Translations under genes and position numbers: made by a program | In this document: positions 49,656 to 57,620 of the stretch, one piece after another | How positions within the stretch are numbered: position 1 is the first letter of the stretch | Layout: each line of letters opens with the position of its first letter | Source: Blautia sp. | GTDB taxonomy: Bacteria; Bacillota; Clostridia; Lachnospirales; Lachnospiraceae | Reading direction: 5' to 3' | DNA: 64,000 nt | Assembly: GCA_029257805.1 (NCBI GenBank) | Contig: JARIAR010000023.1 | Span: 62,001 to 126,000 of the forward strand | The notes under the pieces: generated by a model | What the model was told of the DNA's origin: nothing | The model's input: only the letters and a program-made list of their open reading frames with translations | Databases searched by the model: none

Positions 49656-51326
49656 GTGAATAGAAAAACCATAAATGCCAGTATACTTTCCAGAATGTTT
49701 TTGGCAGGAGCCAAGAATCTGGAAGCGAAAAAAGAATGGATCAACGAATTAAATGTATTTCCAGTACCAGACGGAGATACCGGAACGAATATGACGCTTA
49801 CAATCATGTCAGCAGCTTCTGAAGTTAGCGGACTTGAGAATCCGGATATGGAGTCTTTGGCAAAAGCTATTTCTTCCGGTTCTCTGCGTGGTGCAAGAGG
49901 TAATTCGGGCGTAATTCTCTCCCAGCTTCTTCGTGGATTTACACGTGGTGTGCGGAAGTATGAAGAGTTGGATGCTCCTGCGATTGCTGCAGCAATGGAA
50001 AGAGGTGTGGAGACTGCGTATAAAGCAGTTATGAAGCCGAAGGAAGGTACGATTTTAACGGTAGCAAAAGAAGCTGCACTGAAAGCGGTTGAAATTGCTG
50101 AAGAGATGGAAGATCTGGAAGAATTTTTCCATGAAGTATTCGCTCATGCTGAAGTAACTTTATCTAAAACACCGGATATGCTGCCGGTTTTGAAAGAAGC
50201 AGGGGTTGTTGATTCAGGCGGACAGGGTCTTCTGGAAGTTCTGCGTGGTGCAATTGATGGATTCCTTGGCAAAGAGGTAGATTATTCCCAGTTTGAGAAG
50301 AGCGCAGCGCCTGTAGTAACAAAAATATCTCCTCAGGCAGAAGCGGATATTAAGTTTGGCTACTGTACAGAATTTATCATTATGTTGGAAAAAGAATTTC
50401 CGGAAGAGGAAGAACATAGCTTTAAGGAATTTTTAATGTCTCTTGGAGATTCCATTGTACTTGTTGCAGATGACGAAATCGTGAAAGTCCATGTGCATAC
50501 AAACCATCCGGGAGAAGCAATTGAACGGGCACTCACATATGGCTCTCTTTCCAGAATGAAAATTGATAACATGCGGGAAGAACATCAGGAGAAACTGATT
50601 AAAGATGCAGAGAAACTTGCAAAAGAGCAGGCAGAAGCAGAGGAAAAAGCAGCAGCGGAGCCGCCAAAAGAGGCAGGATTTATTTCTGTTTCTGCAGGAG
50701 ATGGGCTGACAGACATTTTCAAAGATCTGGGTGTGGATTACCTGATCGAAGGCGGACAGACTATGAATCCAAGTACAGAAGATATGCTGAATGCCATTGA
50801 AAAAGTAAATGCAAAGACTATTTATATCTTCCCAAATAATAAAAATATTATTTTGGCGGCAAATCAGGCACGGGATTTAACAGAAGATAAAGAAATTATA
50901 GTAGTGCCTACAAAAACAGTTCCTCAGGGAGTTTCAGCACTGATCAGTTTTGTTCCGGAAAAAAATGGAGAAGAAAATCTGGAAGCAATGACAGAAGCTA
51001 TTAGCAGAGTAAAGACCGGTCAGGTAACTTATGCAGTGCGTGATACGAGAATCGATGATAAAGAAATCCATGAAGGCGATATTATGGGAATTGGCGATCA
51101 TGGAATGCTTGCTGTCGGCAAAGAAAGAGAAGAAGTTGCAAAAGAGACAGTAGCAGCTATGATGGATGAAGACGCAGAAATCATCAGTATTTATTATGGA
51201 GCGGATACAGCTGAAGAAGATGCAGAAGCTCTGGCGGAAGTACTGGAGGCAGCATATCCGGATTGCGAAGTAGAAGTAAATCGTGGCGGACAGCCTATTT
51301 ATTATTATATAATTTCAGTAGAATAA
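49656..51326 (+). CDS. DAK2-domain dihydroxyacetone kinase-like protein (FakA/YloV)
   Basis: A 556-residue protein. The N-terminal DAK2 domain carries the nucleotide motif PVPDGDTGTNM and SLRGARGNSGVILSQLLRG; the C-terminal part (about 330-556) is the DegV-like/YloV region. FakA phosphorylates fatty acids bound to FakB/DegV proteins for phospholipid synthesis. GTG 49656 has GAGGAGG 8 bases upstream; GTG 49653 is also in frame. It sits in a yloU-yloV-like pair, then recG, as in many Firmicutes. Confidence 0.92.
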   Translation: MNRKTINASILSRMFLAGAKNLEAKKEWINELNVFPVPDGDTGTNMTLTIMSAASEVSGLENPDMESLAKAISSGSLRGARGNSGVILSQLLRGFTRGVRKYEELDAPAIAAAMERGVETAYKAVMKPKEGTILTVAKEAALKAVEIAEEMEDLEEFFHEVFAHAEVTLSKTPDMLPVLKEAGVVDSGGQGLLEVLRGAIDGFLGKEVDYSQFEKSAAPVVTKISPQAEADIKFGYCTEFIIMLEKEFPEEEEHSFKEFLMSLGDSIVLVADDEIVKVHVHTNHPGEAIERALTYGSLSRMKIDNMREEHQEKLIKDAEKLAKEQAEAEEKAAAEPPKEAGFISVSAGDGLTDIFKDLGVDYLIEGGQTMNPSTEDMLNAIEKVNAKTIYIFPNNKNIILAANQARDLTEDKEIIVVPTKTVPQGVSALISFVPEKNGEENLEAMTEAISRVKTGQVTYAVRDTRIDDKEIHEGDIMGIGDHGMLAVGKEREEVAKETVAAMMDEDAEIISIYYGADTAEEDAEALAEVLEAAYPDCEVEVNRGGQPIYYYIISVE

Positions 51327-51331
51327 AGAAG

Positions 51332-51359
51332 AAAGGCGGAAGAGAGTCTTCCGCCTTTT
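51332..51359 (+). terminator. Terminator after FakA-like gene
   Basis: AAAGGCGGAAGA (51332-51343), loop GAG, TCTTCCGCCTTT (51347-51358): 12 bp perfect stem ending in T. Confidence 0.88.
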
Positions 51360-51393
51360 ATATGCAGTCTTTTAAAAAAGTGGGGATAAGAAA

Positions 51394-53448
51394 ATGAACA
51401 GACCGCTTCGTGCTCTAAAGGGAGTAGGAGAAAAAACAGAAAAATTGTTTGAGAAACTTGGAGTGTTTACAACGGAAGATCTTTTGCACTATTATCCTCG
51501 TAATTATGAAGCTTATGAAGAACCGGAAAAAATTTCAGAATTACAGGAAGGGGAAATTATTAGTATCAGGGCGACAGTCGTATCTGGTATTTATGTGAAT
51601 AAAATTAGAAATTTGCAGGTTATAACCGTAACTGTTGCAGATGAAACAGGAAGAATTTCTGTTGCCTGGTTTAATACCCCGTATTTGAAAAACACTTTGA
51701 AAAAAGGCAGCCTGTTTGTCTTGCGAGGGCGTATTGTACGAAAACAGGGGAAATTACAAATGGAACACCCGGAAATTTTTACGCCAGCTGCATATGAGGA
51801 GATTATTCACAGCATGCAGCCAATATATGGACTTACATCAGGACTTTCTAATAAAACAATTGTAAAACTGGTGCATCAGGTTTTGGAAGAAGATCCCTTG
51901 CGTATGGAATTTCTTCCGGAAAATTTAAGAGAGCGTTATCATCTTGCAGATGATAATTTTGCAGTGGAAACAATACATTTTCCGCCAAATATGGAAAAAC
52001 TCCTTATGGCAAGAAAACGTCTTGTATTTGATGAATTTTTGCTTTTTATTTTGGCAGTACAATTGTTAAAAGAGAAAACGGAAACTGCGCCAAATACTTT
52101 TTCCATGAAACCTGTTTGGGTAACGGAAGAAATAATAGAAAAACTGCCCTACAGTCTTACAAATGCACAGCTTCGTGTATGGCATGAAATAGAGAGGGAT
52201 TTATCAGGACATAGATTAATGTCCCGTCTTGTGCAGGGAGATGTGGGAAGTGGAAAGACAATTCTGGCATTTCTTTCTATGATCATGACTGCAGAAAATG
52301 GATATCAGGCAGCGTTAATGGTACCTACAGAAGTGTTGGCAAAGCAGCATTACGAAGGATTTTTGGAGCTTTTAGAAAAGCAGGGGATTATGTCCTGCCA
52401 TCCTGTCTTGCTGACTGGGTCTTGTACAGCAAAAGAGAAACGGGAAATATATGCAAAGATTGCCTCGGGAGAAGCAAATATTATAATTGGGACTCATGCA
52501 TTGATTCAAGAAAAGGTTAGCTATCATCATCTGGCACTTGTAATTACAGATGAGCAGCACAGATTTGGTGTGAAACAGAGGGAATCTCTTACTACCCGGG
52601 GGAATTGTCCCCATGTACTTGTGATGAGCGCCACACCCATTCCGAGAACTTTGGCAATCATTCTGTATGGAGATCTGGATATATCAATTGTTGATGAGCT
52701 TCCTGCTGCAAGACTTCCTATTAAAAACTGTGTAGTAGATACTTCTTACCGACCAAAGGCATATTCTTTTATGGAACGTCAGATTCGGGAAGGGAGACAG
52801 GTATATGTAATCTGTCCCATGGTTGAAGAAAGTGAAGGGATGGAAGCAGAAAATGTTATGGATTATGCGGAAAAACTGAAACAGGTTTTTCCGGATTCTG
52901 TTAAAATAGAGATTCTTCATGGAAAAATGAAACCAAAAGAAAAGAACAGAGTTATGGAAGAATTTTCGGAAGGAAAAATCCAGATTCTTGTTTCGACGAC
53001 AGTCGTAGAAGTAGGAGTGAATGTTCCAAATGCTACAGTGATGATGGTGGAAAATGCAGAACGTTTTGGCCTTGCCCAGCTTCATCAGCTGAGAGGACGT
53101 GTAGGGCGTGGAAAGCATCAGTCATATTGTATCTTTATGCAGGGAAAGGCGGGAAAGGAGACGTCCAGACGTTTGGAGATCCTGAACCAATCAAATGATG
53201 GTTTTTATATAGCTGGAGAGGATCTAAAACTTCGAGGTCCGGGAGATTTATTCGGAATTCGTCAAAGCGGACTTTTGGAATTTAAACTGGGGGATATTTA
53301 CAATGATGCAGATATATTAAAAGCATCAAGTGAAGCTGCCGGGGAAATTCTTTCCATAGATGCCGGGTTAAGCCTTCCGCAAAATATACAATTAAAAGAG
53401 AGACTATTGTCATATATGCGAGAAGACTTAGAGAATATGGGGCTTTAA
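51394..53448 (+). CDS. recG: ATP-dependent DNA helicase RecG
   Basis: A 684-residue superfamily-2 helicase that regresses stalled forks and processes branched DNA. The N-terminal wedge (OB) domain is at about 60-150. Helicase motifs: Walker A GDVGSGKT, TDEQHRFG (DEQH box), SATPIPRT, and LRGRVGRGKHQSY. ATG 51394 follows GGGGATAAG. The C-terminal LKLRGPGDLFGIRQSG is typical. It follows the yloV-like gene, as in B. subtilis. Confidence 0.97.
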   Translation: MNRPLRALKGVGEKTEKLFEKLGVFTTEDLLHYYPRNYEAYEEPEKISELQEGEIISIRATVVSGIYVNKIRNLQVITVTVADETGRISVAWFNTPYLKNTLKKGSLFVLRGRIVRKQGKLQMEHPEIFTPAAYEEIIHSMQPIYGLTSGLSNKTIVKLVHQVLEEDPLRMEFLPENLRERYHLADDNFAVETIHFPPNMEKLLMARKRLVFDEFLLFILAVQLLKEKTETAPNTFSMKPVWVTEEIIEKLPYSLTNAQLRVWHEIERDLSGHRLMSRLVQGDVGSGKTILAFLSMIMTAENGYQAALMVPTEVLAKQHYEGFLELLEKQGIMSCHPVLLTGSCTAKEKREIYAKIASGEANIIIGTHALIQEKVSYHHLALVITDEQHRFGVKQRESLTTRGNCPHVLVMSATPIPRTLAIILYGDLDISIVDELPAARLPIKNCVVDTSYRPKAYSFMERQIREGRQVYVICPMVEESEGMEAENVMDYAEKLKQVFPDSVKIEILHGKMKPKEKNRVMEEFSEGKIQILVSTTVVEVGVNVPNATVMMVENAERFGLAQLHQLRGRVGRGKHQSYCIFMQGKAGKETSRRLEILNQSNDGFYIAGEDLKLRGPGDLFGIRQSGLLEFKLGDIYNDADILKASSEAAGEILSIDAGLSLPQNIQLKERLLSYMREDLENMGL

Positions 53449-53460
53449 CGAAACAAAATC

Positions 53461-53489
53461 TTGCAAAAAACTTTAATTAGTAGTATTCT
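53461..53489 (+). promoter_or_regulatory. Promoter for DUF6465 gene
   Basis: TTGCAA (53461-53466), 17 bases, TATTCT (53484-53489), about 40 bases before the start codon. Confidence 0.65.
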
Positions 53490-53531
53490 ATGAAACGTAA
53501 TCAATTATTAAGCTTGTGAGGAGGCTATCAA

Positions 53532-53990
53532 ATGGCTAGAAGGATGACAACAAAAAAAGCAGAAAACAAAACAACTGCAAAAACAGCATCTGTAAAAGAG
53601 ACTCCTGCAAAATCTGTTACTGCCGCACCTGTAGAGAAAGCTGTAAAAGCTGAGACTGAAGAGACAGAGAATGCAAAAGTGACTGCTGTTAAGAAAGAAG
53701 AGAAACCCGTGGAAGGAAAAGAAACAGCTCAAAAGAAGGCTACCAGAAAAGCTCCGGCAAGAAAAACTGCCGCAGCGAAAAAAGAACCTATGGATACGGA
53801 AGTTTATGTTCAGTTCTGGGGAAAAGAAGTCCATACAAAAGATGTAGTGGAAAGCATTAAAAAAGTATGGACAGAAGAATTAGGAAAAAAAGAATCAGAT
53901 ATGAAAGAGCTTAGAGTGTACATTAAGCCGGAAGACAATGGCGCACATTATGTTATTAACGGAGAAATTACCGGTTTTATCGGATTGTAA
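53532..53990 (+). CDS. DUF6465-like protein with histone-H1-like Lys/Ala-rich N-terminus
   Basis: A 152-residue protein in two parts. Residues 1-85 are low-complexity Lys-Ala-Thr-Glu with repeats like KKATRKAPARKTAAAKK, resembling bacterial H1-like basic tails and probably disordered. Residues 88-152 form a compact domain (TEVYVQFWGKEVHTKDVVESIKK ... GAHYVINGEITGFIGL) that fits DUF6465 of Lachnospiraceae. Its function is unknown; nucleic-acid binding by the basic part is inferred. GAGGAGG precedes ATG 53532. A terminator follows. Confidence 0.75.
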   Translation: MARRMTTKKAENKTTAKTASVKETPAKSVTAAPVEKAVKAETEETENAKVTAVKKEEKPVEGKETAQKKATRKAPARKTAAAKKEPMDTEVYVQFWGKEVHTKDVVESIKKVWTEELGKKESDMKELRVYIKPEDNGAHYVINGEITGFIGL

Positions 53991-54021
53991 TATCATAATG
54001 TAAGGCAAAGGTTAGATTAAC

Positions 54022-54065
54022 AAAAATGCCGGGGTATGCTGTTTCATATCCCGGCATTTTTGTTG
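54022..54065. terminator. Bidirectional terminator between DUF6465 and SASP genes
   Basis: A 17-bp stem: AAAAATGCCGGGGTATG (54022-54038) pairs with CATATCCCGGCATTTTT (54045-54061), loop CTGTTT. A-rich and T-rich flanks let it work on both strands of this convergent pair. Confidence 0.92.
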
Positions 54066-54069
54066 CTTT

Positions 54070-54303
54070 TTAGAAACTAGACGGAGTTCCTGTGGAGCTG
54101 CCAGACATCTGACGTTCCTGTGCTTCAATCATTTTTTTGACCATATATCCGCCAACACTTCCGTTCTGCTTGGAAGTAAGGTTTCCGTTATAGCCATCTG
54201 TAAGGGGAACGCCCAGCTCATTGGCAACTTCGAATTTAAAACGGTCTAAAGCGCCTTTTGCTTCAGGTACAACTGCCTTGTTAGAAGAATTATTGTTTGA
54301 CAT
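54070..54303 (-). CDS. Small acid-soluble spore protein, alpha/beta type
   Basis: A 77-residue DNA-binding spore protein. The core LDRFKFEVANELGVPL and GYNGNLTSKQNGSVGGYMVKKMIEAQE match alpha/beta SASPs, including the germination-protease cleavage region (FEVANE) and the second DNA-binding helix. AAGGAGG precedes ATG 54303 on the minus strand. A forespore (sigma-G) promoter would be expected upstream; I could not identify one with confidence. It is strong evidence for sporulation. Confidence 0.95.
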   Translation of the reverse strand: MSNNNSSNKAVVPEAKGALDRFKFEVANELGVPLTDGYNGNLTSKQNGSVGGYMVKKMIEAQERQMSGSSTGTPSSF

Positions 54304-54449
54304 GATTCATTTCCTCCTTGGTTGTTTGTTTGTTGTTACATTGCTAGTATATGAAAAATAAAAAAGAATACACTAGAAGTTCTTTCATATATTGGTAGAA
54401 TTATGAAATATGAATAATCTATGAAATTTGTATATTTTGCAAGATTTAA

Positions 54450-54478
54450 TTGAACTTCTTTTAGCTATTTGTTATAAT
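54450..54478 (+). promoter_or_regulatory. Promoter for mgsA-rsmD-coaD
   Basis: TTGAAC (54450-54455), 17 bases, perfect TATAAT (54473-54478) with extended TGT. It lies in the 237-base gap between the SASP gene and mgsA, where nothing else was recognised. Confidence 0.8.
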
Positions 54479-54540
54479 GTCAAATAGGGATAGTATAAGA
54501 TTTAACAAAATGGAATAGACGACAGAATGGAGAGTGAATT

Positions 54541-54936
54541 ATGAATTTAGGAATTATTGCACACAACAGTAAAAAAGTGTTGATTGAAGATTTCTGCATT
54601 GCTTATAAAAATATTCTGGCAAAACATGAAGTTTATGCAACAGGAACAACAGGGAGAAGGATTGAAGAAGCCACAAGCCTTCATGTTCATAAATTTTTGG
54701 CCGGTAGTATTGGCGGAGACAAGCAGTTTATGGAAATGGTGGAAAGACAGGATCTGGATATGGTGATCCTTTTTTATAATCCTGCTATGATCGATCCTAA
54801 GGAGCCGGATATTACTAGCATTGTGAAAAGGTGTGACCAGTACAATATTCCTGTGGCAACAAATATTGCAACAGCAGAACTTCTGATTCTCGGATTGGCG
54901 CGAGGAGATCTGGATTGGAGACTGAATCTGAAATGA
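54541..54936 (+). CDS. mgsA: Methylglyoxal synthase
   Basis: A 131-residue enzyme turning dihydroxyacetone phosphate into methylglyoxal and phosphate, a bypass of lower glycolysis. The TGTTGRRIEEAT phosphate-binding motif, GGDKQ (D60, equivalent to catalytic D71 of E. coli) and IPVATNIATAE are present. The E. coli PHDPD segment reads PKEPD here: the catalytic-site His98 equivalent is K87, while D90 (D101 equivalent) is kept. GGAGAG precedes ATG 54541. Its stop overlaps the rsmD start as ATGA. Confidence 0.88.
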   Translation: MNLGIIAHNSKKVLIEDFCIAYKNILAKHEVYATGTTGRRIEEATSLHVHKFLAGSIGGDKQFMEMVERQDLDMVILFYNPAMIDPKEPDITSIVKRCDQYNIPVATNIATAELLILGLARGDLDWRLNLK

Positions 54937-55487
54937 GAGTGATAGCGGGAAAAGCAAGACGTTTAAATTTAAAAACAGTTCCGGGTATGGAAACACGCCC
55001 TACAACAGATCGAATAAAAGAAACATTATTTAACATTCTTCAGCCGGAAATTCTGAATTGTCATTTTTTAGATTTGTTTGCCGGAAGCGGTGCGATTGGT
55101 ATTGAAGCATTGAGCCGTGGAGCGGAAAAAGCAGTTTTTGTAGAAAAGAATCCCAGAGCATGTGCGTGTATTCAGGAAAATCTGGGATTTACAAAACTTA
55201 CAGAAGGTGGTAAACTGCTGAACATGGATGTGCTTCAGGCATTGCGTTCTCTGGAGGGAAAAGATATTTTTGATTGTATTTTTATGGATCCTCCTTATAA
55301 TCAGGAACTTGAGCGCACGGTCCTGGAATATTTATCTGAAAGTTCTGTGGCAGATGAGAACACTTTGATCATCGTGGAATCAGACTTATGTACAGACTTT
55401 TCTTATGTATCTGAATATGGTTATGAGTTGTTGCGTTCAAAAGAATACAAAACGAATAAGCACATCTTTTTAAAAAAGCGAAAGTGA
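54933..55487 (+). CDS. rsmD: 16S rRNA (guanine(966)-N2)-methyltransferase
   Basis: A 184-residue SAM-dependent enzyme that methylates G966 in 16S rRNA. It starts with the typical MRVIAGKARRL, has the SAM motif LDLFAGSGAIGIEALSRGA and the catalytic DPPYN (residues near 118). ATG 54933 lies in the mgsA stop (ATGA); GGAG 12 bases upstream is somewhat far, so translation may be coupled. rsmD-coaD adjacency equals ylbH-ylbI of B. subtilis. Confidence 0.95.
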   Translation: MRVIAGKARRLNLKTVPGMETRPTTDRIKETLFNILQPEILNCHFLDLFAGSGAIGIEALSRGAEKAVFVEKNPRACACIQENLGFTKLTEGGKLLNMDVLQALRSLEGKDIFDCIFMDPPYNQELERTVLEYLSESSVADENTLIIVESDLCTDFSYVSEYGYELLRSKEYKTNKHIFLKKRK

Positions 55488-55496
55488 GAAAAATAG

Positions 55497-55982
55497 ATGG
55501 TGATAGCAGTATATCCGGGAAGTTTTGACCCGGCTACGTATGGACATCTGGATGTAATCAGGCGTGCCAGCGTGTCTTTCGATAAGATAATCGTAGGAGT
55601 TTTGCATAATTCTGCAAAAAGTCCGTTGTTTTCTGTGGAAGAACGTGTTAATATACTAGAAAAGGTTACAAAGGATATTTCAAATGTAGAAGTGAAACCT
55701 TTTGAAGGTTTGTCAGTAAACTTTGCAAGGGAAAATCATGCACATGTTATCGTAAGAGGACTACGTGCAGTTACGGATTTTGAATATGAGCTACAGATGG
55801 CACAGACAAATCGTGTCCTTGCTCCGGATATTGATACTGTTTTTATGACTACAAGCCTGGAATATGCATATTTAAGTTCCACCATTATGAAGGAGGTTGC
55901 TTCTTTTGGGGGAGACTTGAGTAAATTTGCACCGCCGGAAATTATTGAAGCGGTGAAATGGAAAATGCATAAAGAGAAATAG
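55497..55982 (+). CDS. coaD: Phosphopantetheine adenylyltransferase
   Basis: A 161-residue enzyme of coenzyme A synthesis that joins ATP and 4'-phosphopantetheine. The [16 protein letters not shown] start contains the nucleotidyl-transfer GH pair (usual form TNGH), and the C-terminal [18 protein letters not shown] is the second substrate motif. It sits 9 bases after rsmD. Confidence 0.96.
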   Translation: MVIAVYPGSFDPATYGHLDVIRRASVSFDKIIVGVLHNSAKSPLFSVEERVNILEKVTKDISNVEVKPFEGLSVNFARENHAHVIVRGLRAVTDFEYELQMAQTNRVLAPDIDTVFMTTSLEYAYLSSTIMKEVASFGGDLSKFAPPEIIEAVKWKMHKEK

Positions 55983-56003
55983 AGAAAATAAGGAGAGTGT
56001 ATT

Positions 56004-56630
56004 ATGAGCAGCAGAATTGAACAGATTATTGACGAGATTGATGAGTATGTAGATAGCTGTAAGTTCCAGCCTCTTTCTAGCACCAAGATTGTCGTACAGA
56101 AAGAAGAAATTATGGAGCTTTTGCGCGAACTGCGATTGAAAACTCCAGATGAAATTAAACGTTACCAGAAAATTATCAGCAACAAAGATGCGATTTTGGA
56201 AGATGCGCAGGCAAAGGCTGACGCAATTGTTGCGGATGCACAGGCAAAGGCTCAGGAATTGGTAACTCAGCATGAAATTATGCAGAAGGCATATGCGCAG
56301 GCAAATGAGACAATCAATGCGGCAAATAAGCAGGCTCAGGGAATTTTGGATTCTGCTACAGAGGATGCTAACAGCATTCGTCTTAGTGCCATCACATATA
56401 CAGATGAAATGATGGCAAATATTGGAACTGTACTGGATCAGACACTGGAAGATGCAGGCGGCAAGTATAAAATGTTTATCGATGCCCTTCAGAGCTGTCT
56501 TGATGTAGTTAATCAGAATAGACAGGAGCTTGCTCCACAGACAGCTCAGGCAGCAGCAATTTCTAATTCTTACCATAATGAGGACAAAGAAGAGGATGAT
56601 GCTCTGTTAGACAGTCTTAGCGAAGAGTAA
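56004..56630 (+). CDS. Coiled-coil protein resembling V-type ATPase subunit H / DivIVA-like
   Basis: A 208-residue soluble protein. The N-terminal 50 residues (EQIIDEIDEYVDSCKFQPLSS) form a short globular or helical part; residues about 60-165 are a long Ala/Gln/Glu coiled coil with repeats such as EDAQAKADAIVADAQAKAQE; the end is acidic. Such proteins are often labelled ATPase subunit H or F0-b-like, but no ATPase genes are near. In this family in Lachnospiraceae the gene follows coaD. A structural or division-related role is a guess. AGGAGAG precedes ATG 56004. Confidence 0.7.
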   Translation: MSSRIEQIIDEIDEYVDSCKFQPLSSTKIVVQKEEIMELLRELRLKTPDEIKRYQKIISNKDAILEDAQAKADAIVADAQAKAQELVTQHEIMQKAYAQANETINAANKQAQGILDSATEDANSIRLSAITYTDEMMANIGTVLDQTLEDAGGKYKMFIDALQSCLDVVNQNRQELAPQTAQAAAISNSYHNEDKEEDDALLDSLSEE

Positions 56631-57542
56631 AACGAAAATTGCTGTCAGTGTTGCGTTCAGACATTTAGACAGAAAAAAGGGTAAAAGGGAGATTTGCTTT
56701 TCTAATACGCTTTTTGTTTGGGCGAGTACACAAAGACCGCCGAAAGCGGTCATGACCATGGCATATAAGTAAGAGCGTGCGCAAGGCATGCATGCATTTG
56801 CAATCTGGTGAAGCCCGGTTGTAAGTTCGGTTATTCCAAGAAATATATATTTTTCTTCTGTTCCAAAAGGCCAGAAATGGCTAATTGCAGCACTGAGAAT
56901 AGAGAAAAGAAGGATATATCCGCCAAGACGGGTGATGGTTTCAAAACCGTTCATAATAGAGACGTCTATGACAGTTCCTTGTGAACTGACAGCGGATGTC
57001 TCTTTTTTTAAGGGGAAAAGAGTTGTGGTTGCGGTCTGATTTTTATAGACTACAAACCGGAAAAAAAGCATGCACAGAAAATTGGAAAGAAGTAATATTT
57101 TAAAAATCTCATTTATTCGATACTGACTGTGGAGACATATTTGTGCCAGATAAGTACTTATAAATACAGGACTGGGATTATTGGAAAAAGTAAGAAGATA
57201 TGATGCTTCTCTGGAACTGATCTTGTGGGCTTTGTATAGATCGGCTGCCAGTTTTGCCCCCATAGGATATCCGCACAGCATACCCAGAAGAAAAGCGTAT
57301 GCGCCGCAAGGACTTAAACCGAAACATTTTTTCCAAAAAACGGCAAGAGGATTTAATATTTTTTCGATTCCGTCTGTGCGAAGAAGGATTCCGGTTAAAA
57401 TAAGGAATGGGAGAAGCGTGGGAATCATGGTGTTTAGCCATAATTTCATTCCGTCACGGGCAGCCAGTAAAGATTCTTCCGGGTACTTTAGAAGGAAGAG
57501 AAGCAGCGAGAGAACAAAGGTTGTTAAAATACGTTGTTTCAT
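56607..57542 (-). CDS. YlbJ-like sporulation integral membrane protein
   Basis: A 311-residue protein with about seven hydrophobic segments and the nucleoside-recognition (gate) motif NPSPVFISTYLA; LLGMLCGYPMGAKLAADLY and MIPTLLPFLILTG are conserved in YlbJ. YlbJ is needed for spore cortex formation in Bacillus. In B. subtilis ylbJ lies next to coaD (ylbI); here it is on the other strand but still one gene away. Its C-terminal 24 bases overlap the coiled-coil gene end. No strong ribosome site was evident before ATG 57542. Confidence 0.85.
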   Translation of the reverse strand: MKQRILTTFVLSLLLFLLKYPEESLLAARDGMKLWLNTMIPTLLPFLILTGILLRTDGIEKILNPLAVFWKKCFGLSPCGAYAFLLGMLCGYPMGAKLAADLYKAHKISSREASYLLTFSNNPSPVFISTYLAQICLHSQYRINEIFKILLLSNFLCMLFFRFVVYKNQTATTTLFPLKKETSAVSSQGTVIDVSIMNGFETITRLGGYILLFSILSAAISHFWPFGTEEKYIFLGITELTTGLHQIANACMPCARSYLYAMVMTAFGGLCVLAQTKSVLEKQISLLPFFLSKCLNATLTAIFVLLFAKTV

Positions 57543-57620
57543 ATGCGCCTGTTTGCTTTTTGTTAAGTATATGGCGTTTGGTAAAAATAAATGATATGAA
57601 ATAAATCAGGAGGTGCTATT

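Noticed and set aside
54304-54400. Sigma-G promoter for the SASP gene
   Set aside because: CATATACTA-like sequence is present on the minus strand, but the spacing to any GNATR-type -35 was wrong, so I do not call it.
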